From: Combretum micranthum
Lineage: Eukaryota > Streptophyta > Magnoliopsida > Myrtales > Combretaceae
Length of the DNA stretch: 64,000 nucleotides
Reading direction: 5' to 3'
Assembly (NCBI GenBank): GCA_024138025.1
Contig: JAMXBD010000056.1
Coordinates: forward strand, 496,001-560,000
Below are positions 1 through 12,422 of this stretch, in pieces (position 1 is the first letter of the stretch; every line of letters begins with the position of its first letter). The notes under the pieces were generated by a model. It had not been told where the DNA came from. It ran no database searches and was given only the letters and a program-made list of their open reading frames with translations. A program made the translations under genes and the position numbers.

Positions 1-1060
1 TAGCACTTGATGCCTAAGGTAGTCCATGAGTCATTCTCCCAAGTCTCGTCAAAAGTAAATTAACTTAAGCAAAGCTCTCTCCCTTTCCCTAAAGGGAAGG
101 CTATTTATAGTTCATGATCATACTAGAATGGGGTCCACTGTACCTTTTCCATTTGGACAAATCTCCATCTAATAGCTAACCTGGCATCTGAGGTGGTATG
201 GTGCTAAAGCTAGAGGAGTTATGGCTATATGGAGCGGGACCGAGCTAGTAACATCTCTCCCGATCCTGAGGTTGGACACGGGTATTCTACGATTATTGGA
301 TATGGGTAAGTTCATGGAGATTGCTCGGTAGTGAGCTTGGTCTTGTGGGGGTAGCTTAGAGGCAAGCCTAAGGACTTATTTTCGAGATAGAGCTCAAGGA
401 GAGAGATCATTCACTAATCCGTTGTTAGCGATACAAGCGGCACCTCGGATTCCCTTTCAAGGTAGAACCTAAGGTATCATCTAGCATGGCCCTTCTTGGC
501 TAGTAAGACTATTGATTTCCCAAGCCTCAGGCCATGAGTGGCGATAGTAGACCATGTGAGATGTGGCTTATATTCCACTATCAAAACTTGTCCCCTCTTA
601 CTGTCATTGTGTGAGGATAAGGAGAGTAAGCATCTTGCGCTCAACCCACAAGGTGGACTTAGATGTTTGTTACTCTTTCATTTGAGTTGCATGCCCTAGA
701 GAGTTGTTGTTGTTAGAGCTATACTCTTTAGGCCCACTATGTTTTAAGTTGGGTTGTTGTCATGAGCCTTAACCTCTCAAACCTTGCTAAGGAAGCCTCA
801 TGAGGTTTTCAAAGGACATGATGGGGGTTGTGATAGTCGTGATGAATGTTCCTGACATGTAGCGACATTAATGGTCCCGTGACATTCAAGTTGCACTGAT
901 CCTAAGTTCCAGGTAGTGGAGGATGGGTTCATCTCCTTCTTCATTCCCTATAATATGTAGATGCACCTTGGTGTGATCTTTCTATGAAAATTTCTTTCCA
1001 ATTCCTAAAACCAAATCTTCTTTATCTTTCTTTCACCGAATCACTTGTTGATTCAAGGAA
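1..1060. other. Unassigned sequence upstream of a gag-like relic
   Basis: No open reading frame of useful length and no recognisable domain. The stretch runs directly into the degenerate gag-like relic that follows. By position it may be the leader or LTR end of that element, but I find no matching second LTR in the window. Confidence 0.3.
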
Positions 1061-1883
1061 TATGCCGAGCTCAGGTAATTTTGACACTCAATCTTTTTAC
1101 CATGACTCTAAGGTAGAGTGCAGTGAGTTGCAATGGGATGATGAGAGGTAAAGGAGGAGAGAACATAAGTTCAGGAGGCTCAAGCTCTAGAAGAAGGCAA
1201 GTTGGGAAATGAAGCTTGGCCTCCATGAGTGGTCACAAATAACAGCGCAGTGAATTTATCGTAACGCTGACAAAGGGGGAAATCCATTATGAACTCGAGG
1301 TTATATGCGAGCTAGCTAATAAAGTCTATAAGCTCTCATAGACAAGTACCCTTCGGATGGCTTGGAGAAAAGGTTATCATTCCCCTACATACTCAAGCGA
1401 TATAGCCCTGGTCTCAATTAGATCAGTAGCAAAATTACGGAAGAGGCCCTCTAGGTGATTCAACAAAAGGAGATGCATGGGCCCTTGAGGTATGGGAGGT
1501 CGCAGTGCCTTCGCCTTCTGACCGAGTTTACCTACTTAGTGGGTAAGGTTTGCCCTCTATAAGAAGGCATTAAGTTTGGTTTGAGGGTGCCTTTCTTCAC
1601 TTCCATAAGGAGTTCTATAAGTATCGTGGGTTGTGTCCTATTTAGCTATTACCTAACGCCTTGTGGATCTTGGTGGCCTTTAAGGCCATCTGTTTAGGCA
1701 TTGTGTGCACTACCTCATTCTCTTTTAGAGATACTATTCTCACAAGAGATCTAAATTTGGGTGGTGGTACCTATCCAAGTAGGTGCAGGTGAAGAGCTCG
1801 TATAAGCTTTTCGATGGGCTTCACTAGCTCGAATAGGCAATGTTGGAAGAAGGAGTTATGGGTAGTTATGTGAAGGAGGGTAC

Positions 1884-3604
1884 TGATAAGTCATTTTTAC
1901 TCTTAACTTTTTATAGGATTTTAAGCTTAATTTGATAAGAATTTCTGATAAAATCCTGCAAAAATTATGTTTTTGATAAATAATGTTGTTTTAAAGCTTT
2001 TAGAATTAAATAAGGAGTAATCAAGTGTTTTAATTCATATTTGGAGTAAAAACAACAATTAAAATAAAAAATGCAGAAGTCAAGCCTAAAAGACACAATC
2101 AAAGCCAAATTGAGAAAGAAGACAGCAAAAATTGGTCGATCAAGCCTCAAATGCGAGCCCTCGACATGACTCTCGATTTCAGTCGAAGTGATCGAGCATC
2201 ATTTGAAGGAGATACATTGTCGAGCCTTAAAACTCGACCCTCGACGATTATGTTGACAGACCAATTCTTCAACAAAATTACCTTGAGTCTCAACAATTTG
2301 ACCTCGACCTCTCAATTTTACCCTTGATAAAGCAATAGAAAAAACGCACAGTTTACTTAGGAATTTCCTAAAGTGAGCCTGATCTTGCTGAATACGAGCC
2401 TCGACCAACAAAGCACGTGACCCTCGATGAGTGTTTTCACAGCTCATATGTACGCATGAAAAGTTATCAAATTTGTTAGAAAGGATCTACCGAATATGCC
2501 ACGTATCAAATAAAGATGGCCATGCTTTCTATACCTAGAAGTCTATAAATAAACGTGCAAGCATGCATTGTAAAGCACGTACCAACATGTAAATCAATAT
2601 TAACGTAGAGTAGATTTCTGAAGGATTTTTGGGTAAAAGAATTTCCATTTCTTTTTACTTGAAAATTTCTTCTATTTTCTAGGTAAAATCAATTTAACCC
2701 AATATTTGTAATTTCTATGAATTTATGAGCAATTAATTGATTAATCTTTCAAGTTTGTTTTATTTCTTCTAATTTATGCTTTTTGATATATCCATGGTGA
2801 AATAACTCCTACAGCTTAGGAATTACAAATCCAATTCTTGATGCAGACTGATTTCAAATGCGTTTTCAAGTAAATTTGATTGGTGTTTGTAATTAGTAAC
2901 TTGAACTTAACTTGTGGTTTTTAAAGGAGTGGTGCACTCTTTTAGATCCACGATTGATTTCAATTGAAATTGAATAGATCTGTGGTTGTTAGTGGAGTCT
3001 ATCCTAACTATCTCTTGTTGAGGAATGGGTGAAGACTTTATGTTTCTTGTTTTAAAAATTCAATAAGTTGTCTTTTCAAAACAACGATTCCATTCTTTAT
3101 GCGGGTCTAATTGAAACTTTTGATTACTGGTTTTAACTAGATCTAGAACTACTAACTTCGAGAGAAGCTTTAATTAAATAAGAGAATCCAGCGATATAAA
3201 CACACCATTTCAAAGAGCTTTCAAGAAGTTATTGTTCTTAAGAAATCATTTGATAAAGAATTGGTGAAGTAACCTTAAGCTACTATTTCATAGAAGTTAT
3301 AGGCTTATTTCTCATTTTACCCATTAAACATTTGTGAATATTTCTAACTTAACATAGTTTTATTCTTCTTTTATGTTTTTCTAAAACTTTTCTTTGGCTA
3401 GTAATTAATGGGACTAAGAGTATATTAGCTGTCAACCATTCCCTTGGAACTGACCTAAATCATTATCTATGCTATATTTGATGGGTGCGCTTGCCCTGTG
3501 AGACCGTAGTTGTTGATTTAGAAAACATTTACAAATTAGAAAAACTTGATCAATGATCATTGAAAATTGAACTTTTCACACACAAATCACACAACCACAA
3601 ACCA
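1884..3604 (+). mobile_element. Solo LTR (family S1), copy 1, of a Ty3/gypsy-like retrotransposon
   Basis: Starts TGATAAGTCATTTTTACT and ends CACAAACCA, the TG...CA ends expected of an LTR. It is flanked by a perfect 5-bp direct repeat, GGTAC, at 1879-1883 and 3605-3609. No internal coding region, primer site or polypurine tract is present, so it is a solo LTR left by LTR-LTR recombination. A TATAAATA box at 2544-2551 indicates + orientation. The same LTR recurs at 29440-31971. It interrupts the gag-like relic. Confidence 0.85.
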
Positions 3605-3846
3605 GGTACCCAATATGAGTTTGACTTTTGGGTGGACTGGTATGACCCTATTCGAGCTGGTAAGCCCCTATAGATGAGGCTGCACAATGCTAAGGGGATG
3701 AAAGTTATGGATACATTCATGGGAATGCGGTAGGAGGCCATTTGATGTCGAACCCATGGTAAAGAACTTTTTGAAGGGGTTGCCCTTCGATGATGGCGAG
3801 GGGGCGTGGTTCCTCAAGGTGTGGATCGGTTTTTTTGGATCTAACC

Positions 3847-3847
3847 T

Positions 3848-3905
<58 letters not shown>

Positions 3906-3918
3906 AACACACACACAA
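3847..3918. repeat. (TC)n/(AC)n compound microsatellite
   Basis: An uninterrupted TC run of about 26 units (3851-3902) is followed by an imperfect AC run. It sits inside the gag-like relic and creates spurious Ser-Leu and Arg-Glu reading frames on both strands. Confidence 0.95.
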
Positions 3919-5328
3919 AAAACCTTGACAAGCTTCTTCTTAAATTGTCGACCAAAAAGAGAAAGAAGACTCTGAAAAGGAAGAAGGCACCTTCGAAAGG
4001 TAAGCCATTGGTAATGGGGAGTAGGATCGTCCTATTCCTATTATGGATGAGGTTCAGATTGTGTCTCTGCCAAGTCCTCACAAGCATGATCAACACAGTG
4101 AGGAGGCTCTTATTGCTAACCCTAGTGTGCAAGTCGTACATTGTTTACCATGCCTTGGTCGCCCGAGGTTAGAGTTTGCTGCAATGTTCTCTGGCTATTG
4201 TTTTCTTGATTAAATAGGCATCTCTCAAGGTTAAGGCTGTTGGGAGTAGTAGCAATTTTGATCTAGCTAGGTCGATTGTCACTAGAGATCGCCCAGCTGG
4301 TGCCATTGCCAGAAGCCCTATAAAGTTCATAAGAGAGAGGGCGTTGAAGTGGATCGACATGGTTGTTCATTGGGGAATGCTTGAGGACATTGTTTTGGTT
4401 GTGGATAAGAGTAGGGTGAGGACCTTGTTAAGTGAGCTGAAATCTAAGGATCAGGTTCTAGACTCCTCAGCTTGTAAACTATATAAGGTAATTTTCTTTC
4501 TCACTTCTTTCTTTTTCTTATTTTTCTTTCTTCTTCTTTTTTCATAGTTGCTTTTATTTGTCACAAGCTATGGTTACTCTCTCTGAGGTCACGAGGTACT
4601 ATGGTTGCTTTATTTGTCACAAGCAATGGTTTCTCTCCCTGAAGTACACGAAGTTGACAGGGGGATGGTAAGTTGAATATTTTCGCCCTTGTAATGTTAT
4701 AGTGTTTGGTAAACATGTTAGCATTCTTAACTCAATTTGCTCTAAATTAGGCGATGAGGAGTTAAGGAGGTTAAGGGCTCGTATTACCAAGTTAGAGAAG
4801 GAGGCTTATGAGGAAAAGAAGAATAGGGTTAGGCTGTAGAGCGAAGTTTCCAAGATGATGACGGAGAAAGGGAGAATGATTTACGAGCTGAAATTAGTAG
4901 CCTTGCACTCTCAATAAGAGGTCACAGAAGCTTAGCGAATATAATCCTTCTTGAAGCAGACTGTAGATGACCTCGAGAAGAAGTGGAGAGACGTAAGGCT
5001 AGAATGGGATGCTTTGTCCTCTCGATTGAAAGAGACTACTTTGATCTTTAATAGGTTAAAGGGGAGCATGAGGAGATAAGCTTGGAACAAAGTATCCTCA
5101 AGGTTGTTTATTCACTCTTCGGTCCTTTACTCCTTTTTCTCGTTTCCTCACTTTATATTTTTTTATTATTGTTTTTCTTTTGCATAGGCTCAGGTTGCGG
5201 AGCTAGGGAGCAGGCAAGTCGTTCTTGAGGTGGTTAAGAACAGTGTGCTGGTGAAGCTTTATAAGAGCCAAGAGTGGAGGGAGCTTCAGCAAGCGATTAC
5301 AAGGTAGAGTGCCATGGTCGTTCGTAAC

Positions 5329-6843
5329 TGAAATGACCCAACCCTTAAGGTGCTTAAGAATAAGGTTGTTTCGCCACACACATTACCTTCAAACGACATG
5401 TGCAAGGCTTCTGATATCTAGGTGAGTTTCTAATTACGTTTTAGTCATGAAATCGTGATTTTGCTCTTTAGTAGAACCATATTGAGTCGAAAGACGATTT
5501 ATAAATAATTTAGAGTCCATTACAACATCATGCTTGAAAGTGTTTTTAAAGAAAAGAGTAAAACAGAATTTCAAGGTCCAAAAAATTTAAGATAATGATA
5601 AAAAGGGGAAGTCAGACTCAACTCAAATACAAGTGTGGTACTTAGCCTAGAAGTGATAATAAAGTTATAAGTTTATAGTCATCCTTAACATAAAAGAATA
5701 ACATTAAAAGTCTTTCCGAAGTTTCATTTAGGTCTCAATTTGTTAAAATCACTCTCTATACTTGTTAGTCCCGAAACCCATAGAATCATAGTGGAGATCC
5801 ACATATGAGCCCTTATCAGTACCTAAAATGGTGAAAAGTGATGGCGAAGCCCAGTACAACAATAATCAAATACATACTCGCATGTCCTGCACACTTAGGC
5901 TAATGTGCAACAAGCACAATTTAAGTTAATAAAATTTAAACCAACAATCAAGTATTCCTAGTGTCCCAAAAATAAAAACACGCACAAGAGTACTCATGAC
6001 TCTTGCCAAACGAAAGAGGTAGGGCTCTCGCAGTAGATCACGCGCCGAAGATGGGGGTTCAATAATTCCCCAGAACTTATCAGAAAAGAAAATAATGAAG
6101 TAATCTCATACGGATTAGTTCCACACAAATTGTCACTAATGAGCGTGATCCATTGCAACGCTTTATGTAAGAGCCCATACCCTTATATAACTCCGTTGTA
6201 ACTTTGCACCAACTCTTAATTGGACGTCTGGTTTTAAATCTCCCTATAGAGTATAGACTACCCACTTATCCTTACCATGCACTCCGTGGGGGTTCAAGCG
6301 CCTATAACTACCACATCATATTGAAGTTGCAATCAAGCTTGCAACCTAATCTAAGGGTACCACTCTTGGAGTAAGCGATCAAGCAGCAACCAACACTCAA
6401 TTAAGTTGACTTTAAATTCTTAGTCTGATTATTAAAACTATCTTAACAAGCAATACGCACTTACTACGTACATGTTGATCAACCCGAGTTGGTTATCCTT
6501 TCCTAAGCTAGGAGTTCAATCAATTGTTCATAATTGAGAATGAAATTAGTTCATGATTAACTATTTCTAACTCCTTCATTTTGTTTAGTATATCTAGGTA
6601 GTATTGACTAAGTCATTCTGCCCTAAAATAATATTCAAAAGGCTTAATTAAGTCTAAGGAAGAAATTGGAACAAGTTTTATTTAGTTTGAAGAAGAAAAA
6701 GGGGAAATACAACCAAATGCACAGGGAAATGCATCACATCATGCTCTAAGACACAACGAAATAAGGCAGTTGTAATGTTCCTTCTTCCTTGGGATTTCAG
6801 AGAAAAGCACGGGGGGAACATAGCTTCATGTATCCTCCCTCCC

Positions 6844-6874
<31 letters not shown>

Positions 6875-8002
6875 ATATGTTTCTTAATGCTTCAAAGCAC
6901 TTTTGCGATCAAAGAGAACCATGGGGGAAACATGACATCATGTACATCCTAATATTTCTTAGCGTTTCCTTGTGTTTTTGGATAGGGAGCAGCACGATGG
7001 GAAATACGGTATTATGTTCCCATTGTGTGGTTCTAGGTTTCACATATTCCTCGTGTTTCTGAACACATAGAAACATGATGGGAAATATGGCATCATGTTC
7101 CTGTTGTGCTAATCTGGGATTTGTGTGTTTTGTGTTTAAACTTGATATTTTCGTCAAAAACCCGTTTTGGGATGAATTTTGGTGTGATGATCGTGTTTAT
7201 GCCTATACTCAACTATATTCATCTTTCATTTGTTAAAACATAATAAATCCAATCAAATCCTAAATCACTTAATCAGGAATACTTATTTTTCTTCTTCAAC
7301 ATTTTTCAGACCCATCTCATCTCCTCATTATCATACATTCACAATACTAAAAGTTGATTTTCAAGTCTTACCTTGTTGTTGTAGCTGTAGGGTGATTCTC
7401 CAAGCTCAAAACACTTCTAAACTTGATTTCCTTGCTTCCTTCACTTCCTATCAACATCTCTATGTTAGAATCTACACTTAAAAGACCATAAACATTGCAT
7501 GTTGACACCTAAAATTTTCACTCTTACTTTGTTACGAATTTCTTTAAGTCTCTTGTGCTCATCCTTTTCCTAAGTCGCCTTCATTATCCACATTTCTTAA
7601 AATAAAATGGGTAATGCTAGCTGACTAGTGCAAAACATTCCTTAATCTCACTTAGTTAAATTTTAAATAAAGGCTAGGGTCTAGGTTTCTTACCTTAGGG
7701 TAGTAGTAGGTTTCCTTAAAGTCAAGTGCATAAAATAAAGGGTGTTTATATAGGGGCTAGGGTCTAGGGTTTGTAGTTCTCTTCCTAAAGTGCCACATGA
7801 CACAATCTTAGCCATCCATTTGCATTAGGCTTTTCTTTAATAGATTTTCTAACCTGATTCTATTAGTTATCCATCTTTAAATTCTATTTTACCCCAACCT
7901 ACGAATTAATTTTGTTCTTGCTCTTGTTTTGTTTCCCTAGTTATTTTTCGGGTATTTATTTGAATTTAATTAATTGTGGGTGGTGTTTGGATCATTTCAT
8001 CA
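5329..8002 (-). repeat. 3' LTR of element A
   Basis: A 2.67-kb LTR with TG...CA ends, collinear with the interrupted copy starting at 15538. It contains four diverged units of about 75-80 bases (about 6795-7130) built around GGGAAACATGGCATCATGT. It also carries a run of about 30 C that the other LTR lacks. Around 7771-7790 it preserves the uninterrupted form of the site where the second solo LTR inserted in the 5' LTR. The polypurine tract follows immediately on the minus strand. Confidence 0.8.
6838..6874. repeat. Poly-C tract (about 30 C) inside the element A 3' LTR
   Basis: An uninterrupted run of C from 6845 to 6874, preceded by CCTCCCTCCC. The homologous place in the other LTR (about 17015) has only a short TCTCC. 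The run therefore arose in this copy or was created by sequencing slippage. Confidence 0.9.
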
Positions 8003-8009
8003 TTCCCCT

Positions 8010-9590
8010 TTAAAAAAATTTCAACCTTAAAATTTTACCCGGTGATTGGAATAATTTTTTATATCTCCTCTTCATCTCCTCCTCTAGTTCCCATGTAGCT
8101 TCATGCTCTTCATGGCCACTCCATTGGACTCTCACATATTTGATCACCTTATTCCTCAACACCTTTTCTTTAGTGTCTATGATCTTAATAGGATGTTCCT
8201 CATAAGTTAGAATTGGTTGCAACTCCGGTTGATTAAATTTGATCACCTTATCTAAGTTCGATACACATTTCCTCAAAAGCGACAGATGAATATGTGGAGG
8301 TAAGGCCAAACCATAAGCTACTGACCTAATCCCTTCCAAATCTCATATGGTCCAATATACCCTAAATTCAACTTGCCACCAATCCCAAAATGAATTATGC
8401 CTTTAGTAGGGGATATGCTTAAGAACACATGGTCTTCGATAGCAAATTCCAAGGGTCTCCTTCTCTTATTAGCGTAGCTTTTGTACCTATTTTGAACTGC
8501 TTGCATTCTCTATCTGATCACTTGGACTTTATCTATGGCTTATTGTACCATTTCTGGTCCTAAAACCACCCTTTCACCTACTTTGTCTCAATGCAACGAC
8601 GACCTACATTTCCTCCCATACAACGTTTCATATGGTGCCATGCTGATTATGGCTTGATAGCTATTGTTATAGGTAAACTCAACTAAAATGCATGTGCTCA
8701 TCCTACTTTCCCTCAAAGTCTAATGCACTTGCCCTCAACATATCCTCCAATGTTTGTATAGTTCTCTTTGATTGGCCATTGGTTTGAGGATGGAAAGCGG
8801 CACTGAACTGTAACTTTGTTGCTAAAGTGGCATATAAGCTCATCTAAAATCTAATAACAAAGCGAGTATCGCGATCTGATACTATTGCCAATGGCATTCT
8901 ATGTAACCTCACAATCTCCTGTATATAAATTTGTGCCAACTTCTCCATTTATATCTGACTTTCAAAGGTGTGAAGTGAGATAATTTAGTCAATCGATCTA
9001 CAATCACCAAATCAACTCATTTCTACTTAGCATCTTCAATAAGGTTATCACGAAGTTCGTAGTGATATTCTTCCACTTCCACTCAAGAATGAGGAGCGGT
9101 TATAGCTCTCCTCCGGGCCTTTGATGTTCAAGTGTAACTTGTTGACAAACTTGCCATTTTGATACATATTCAACTATTTCGCTTTTCATGATATTCCATC
9201 AAAATTGCCTTTAAGTCCTATACATTTTTATGCTCCTTGGGTGGATCGAGTATGGAGTTGAATGGGCTTCATCCAATAATTCTTTCTTTAGTTCTTCTTT
9301 ATTTGGCACCCAAGTTTATTGCCAAACCTAATCATCCCATCCTTATATATTCAGAATCTCATCTGGTCATTACCATCCATTGCATTTAAGATGCTCCTTT
9401 GTCCCACCATGTCCTTCGATTGGGTTGCTTTAATCTTATCCAATAAGGTAGGTTGTATTCTCAACTGTGCAAGTATCATAGCAACTTCTTCAATTTTCAT
9501 TACTTCAATGTCCAGTCTCCTTAGATCCTCCAGAATCGGTTTCTAAGGAGTTAAGAGGGTTATCATATTTGCTTGTCTTTTCTTGCTTAA
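8010..9590 (-). pseudogene. Element A integrase and chromodomain (degenerate)
   Basis: Reading the minus strand, 8506-8318 gives an integrase C-terminal segment containing KGIIHFGIGGKLNLGYIGPY. It runs into 8339-8010, which has the chromodomain motif VQWSGHEEHEATWELEEEM and ends near RLKFF. Between about 8510 and 9590 integrase core fragments are still visible in mixed frames, with many stops. In intact elements integrase joins the cDNA to host DNA and the chromodomain steers insertion to chromatin. Here the core is too broken to work. The chromodomain is followed by the polypurine tract and the 3' LTR, as expected. Confidence 0.8.
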
Positions 9591-10920
9591 GGCATCTACT
9601 ACAACATTAGCCTTCCCAAGGTGATATAAAATCTTAATATTATAATCTTTGATTAACTCTAGCAATCATCTTTGTCTTATGTTTAACTCCATTTGTGTAA
9701 AGATATATTTCAAACTCTTGCGATCGGTATAGATCTTACACTTTTCTCTAAATAGGTAATGTCTCTGCAACTTCAAGGCTAGCACCAAAGCTGTAAGTTC
9801 AAGATCATGCATTGGGTAGTTCTTCTCATATGGCTTTAACTACCTAGATGTGTAGGCAATCACTCTTCCCTCTTGCATCAATACGCACCTTAAATTTTAT
9901 AGAGACGCATTACTATATACCACACATTGTTTTCTACCTTCGGGTAAGGCCAAAACCAGTGCCGATACTAGCCTCCTTTTGAACTTTGGAAGTTCTCATC
10001 ACATTTAGCATCCTAACTATACTTCTAATTTTTTTGAGTTAGCCCAGTTAAAGGTATTGCTAGTTCCAAAAATCTTTCCACAAACCAATAATAGTAGCCT
10101 GCCAAACCAAGCAAAGTTGTAACTTTAGATACATTCTGGGGTCTTGACCACTCGGTGACTTCTTTAATCTTTTCCAGGTTTACAAATACACCTTGTTTGT
10201 TCACTACATATCCTACGAATGCAACCTCTTGCAACCAAAACTTACACTTGCTAAGCTTCGCGTATAACTTCTACTCCCTCAATCCTCAAAATATCATCCT
10301 CATGTGTTTGTCATGTTCTTCCTCGTCTTTAGAATACACCAAAATGTTATCAATAAAAATTATTACAAACTTGTTTGAGAAATCCCGAAACACTCTATTC
10401 ATGAGGTCCATAAAGATAGTTGGGGCATTTGTGAGCCCAAAAGGCATCATCAAAAACTCATAGTGCCCGTACCTACACAAACCACCAACATTATCAGGTT
10501 TGGTTCTTAGGATAAAACTAAACATACAAAGCTTGCTTATGTGGTACGGAAGGCGGTTTTTAGGATATCCTGGGGTTTAATTCAAAGTTGATGGTATCCT
10601 GACCTCATGTCTATTTTTGAGAATACTGCTGCTCCTCGTGGTTGGTTAAACAAGTCATCAATTCGAAGGAGTGGATACTTATTCTTCATTGTCTCTTGAT
10701 TTAAATCTTGGTAGTTTATACATAGTCTCATGCTTCTATCCTTTTTCTTCACAAAGAGTACTGGGGCTCCCCATAATGAGATGTTTGGGCATATGAACCC
10801 TTTGTCCAACAACTCTTGGAGTTGGTCCTTTAACTGCCTTAATTCCTTTGTGGCCATTTGGTACAGAGCTTTTGATACCAACGTAGTTCCTGGAACAACA
10901 TCAATTCCAAACTCCTCTTC
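9590..10920 (-). pseudogene. Element A reverse transcriptase and RNase H (degenerate)
   Basis: Minus strand 10881-10582 carries the RT N-terminal palm ([21 protein letters not shown], read as a short stretch, then [13 protein letters not shown]). Strand 10525-10286 carries [18 protein letters not shown] and the active-site segment [13 protein letters not shown] in family position. The usual catalytic pair is DD; here the second Asp is Asn, so polymerase activity would be lost even without stops. Strand 10234-10025 has VGYVVNKQGVFV and the connection region, and RNase H fragments follow down to about 9590 (GKANVVVDALSKK). A gap and frame breaks separate the pieces. Confidence 0.85.
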
Positions 10921-12422
10921 TCACTCAGGTTGTAAACTGAGTAGGTCTTCTGGAAACACATCTTTGAACTCCCACACCATAGGTACATCTTCTAAGGTCA
11001 TACATCCCTTCTCTTCCACACTCATGGTAGCAACTCTATTTCTTCCCCATAACTCTATTGATGAAAAGACCCTAGGCCTATGTAAATCTGTTACGTATGA
11101 TATTTCTCTTTCCTCATTTACAAATTTCAATACACCATGCCCACAATCAATCGTTATATTATACTTTACTAGTCAATTCATTCGTAACATTACATCAAAC
11201 TCATTCTTATCAAGAATCAACATATCCACATCTGCTATACATACATTCACATATTGCATATTTTGTTTAATACAACACCCATTCCTAAAGGTGAACTAAC
11301 ACACAAATGCGTAGGTACATCATCAATAGGTAAAGCATGCAACTTAGCGAACTCCTTAGATATGTGTTAAATAATACATATGCTCCATGTCCAGTTATAG
11401 AGATCATACCTGTGAGTGTGTCTATCTCCACTTCCGGTTCTTCAGTTAAAATGCATAAACCTTTCTAACAACATTGTTCCTTTCTCCAGGCGAACCTCCA
11501 TCATTTTTGCCACTTGCCTTACACTCATTCCCATAGTGTCCCATTTGCTTGCATCCATAGCAAAACACTGGCTTCAAGGGGGTGTTTGGACAATCATAAC
11601 TTTTGTGACCTTCTTTCCTACAAGCAAAATAAGCCCTACGATTCCACTTGCATTCCTCTTTCTTGTGGGGTCCCATGCACCTTGAGCATCTTTGGTCTCT
11701 TCTAGGCATGGTCATCTTAACAGGTAGTGGTGTATAAGGCTTAGCCATGAAGGCTTATTTTTTAGGGCTCCTAATATTGCTTAAGCCTACCATGTATCCA
11801 TGAGTCCTACACACAGCAAGGTATAGGGCAACAAGTCACTTTCTAAGAAAACTCTTGCTCCTTTCTATGTCTCTGGCATGCTTAAGCCCTTATTCAATCA
11901 ACTTTACTTTGTTCACCACAGCTAAATAGGTTTTTAACTCAAACTTTCTCACTTCTTGCGGCAAGTATGATTCCAACCCATTCAAAAACCTTTGCCTCCT
12001 CAACTCCTCATCATTCTTGAATGCTTTAGGAGAAAACTTCAATAAGCGATTCAATTCGGCCTCATATTCATCAACCGTCTCACTTCCTTGCTTTAGGTCG
12101 TAGAAATCAGCCATCATCTTTTCCCAAACAATAGGTAGGAAATACTTAGCATTAAAATCTCTTTGGAACACCTCCTAAGTTTTCTCTTCATTTACTAAGT
12201 GGCTAGTGGACTCCCACCATTGTGCTGCCTTACCTTGCAACACGAAGGTTGCATAATCCAACTATCTTTCCTTAGGTACTGCATAGGCAATCAATGCCTT
12301 TTCCACTTGGTGCACCTAATGTTTAGCCTTTAAAGGGTCCTTGGTTGTTCCAGTGAAAGAGTGAACTGGCTTTACAAACTCAGTTTGCTTAGCCTCATCA
12401 CGTCTTTCCGATCTTTGGTTCC
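10920..12422 (-). pseudogene. Element A gag (C-terminal part), zinc knuckles and protease remnants
   Basis: Minus strand 12422-11890 matches plant gypsy gag, with WWESTSHLVNEE, FNAKYFLPIVWEKMM and DEYEAELNRLLKFSPKA. Next, 11748-11446 holds three zinc-knuckle units: CSRCMGPHKKEEC, a second in which the first Cys is replaced (YFACRKEGHKSYDC), and an intact FCYGCKQMGHYGNEC. Protease-region fragments follow to about 10920 (NEFDVMLRMN, then EDVPMVWEFKDVFPEDL leading into RT). Gag packages the RNA and protease cleaves Gag-Pol. Several stops and shifts are present. The gag N-terminus is displaced to about 15090-15235 by the solo LTR inserted at 12423. Confidence 0.8.

Larger units (their letters stand above)
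1060..5320 (+). pseudogene. Degenerate gag-like gene of a 'putative gypsy-type transposon' (Transposase_28-like)
   Basis: Translation in shifting + frames gives fragments typical of the plant Transposase_28 / putative gypsy-type transposon family. Around 1335-1370 it reads DKYPSDGLEKRL; around 1570-1700 it reads FGLRVPF, then LLPNALWILVAFKAIC in another frame. A coiled-coil-rich C-terminal part lies at about 4750-5300, with ELRRLRARITKLEKEAYEE near 4760 and AQVAELGSRQVVLEVVKN near 5190. At least two splice-like junctions appear, for example KLYK then gtaattttc near 4490 and a pyrimidine tract ending in a cag near 5190. Frames are broken by stops and shifts, and the relic is split by the solo LTR at 1884-3604 and a TC microsatellite. 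In this family such proteins are nucleic-acid-binding gag-like products; their exact role is unknown. Downstream the relic is cut at 5329 by the 3' LTR of element A. The family call is an inference from motif memory. Confidence 0.5.

Noticed and set aside
3668..4141. Long reading frames on both strands through the TC microsatellite
   Set aside because: They are generated by the dinucleotide repeat (Ser-Leu or Arg-Glu runs) and have no conserved content in the repeat part.
6775..7062. Proline-rich reading frame across the poly-C tract
   Set aside because: It is an artefact of the homopolymer inside an LTR, with no counterpart in the partner LTR.
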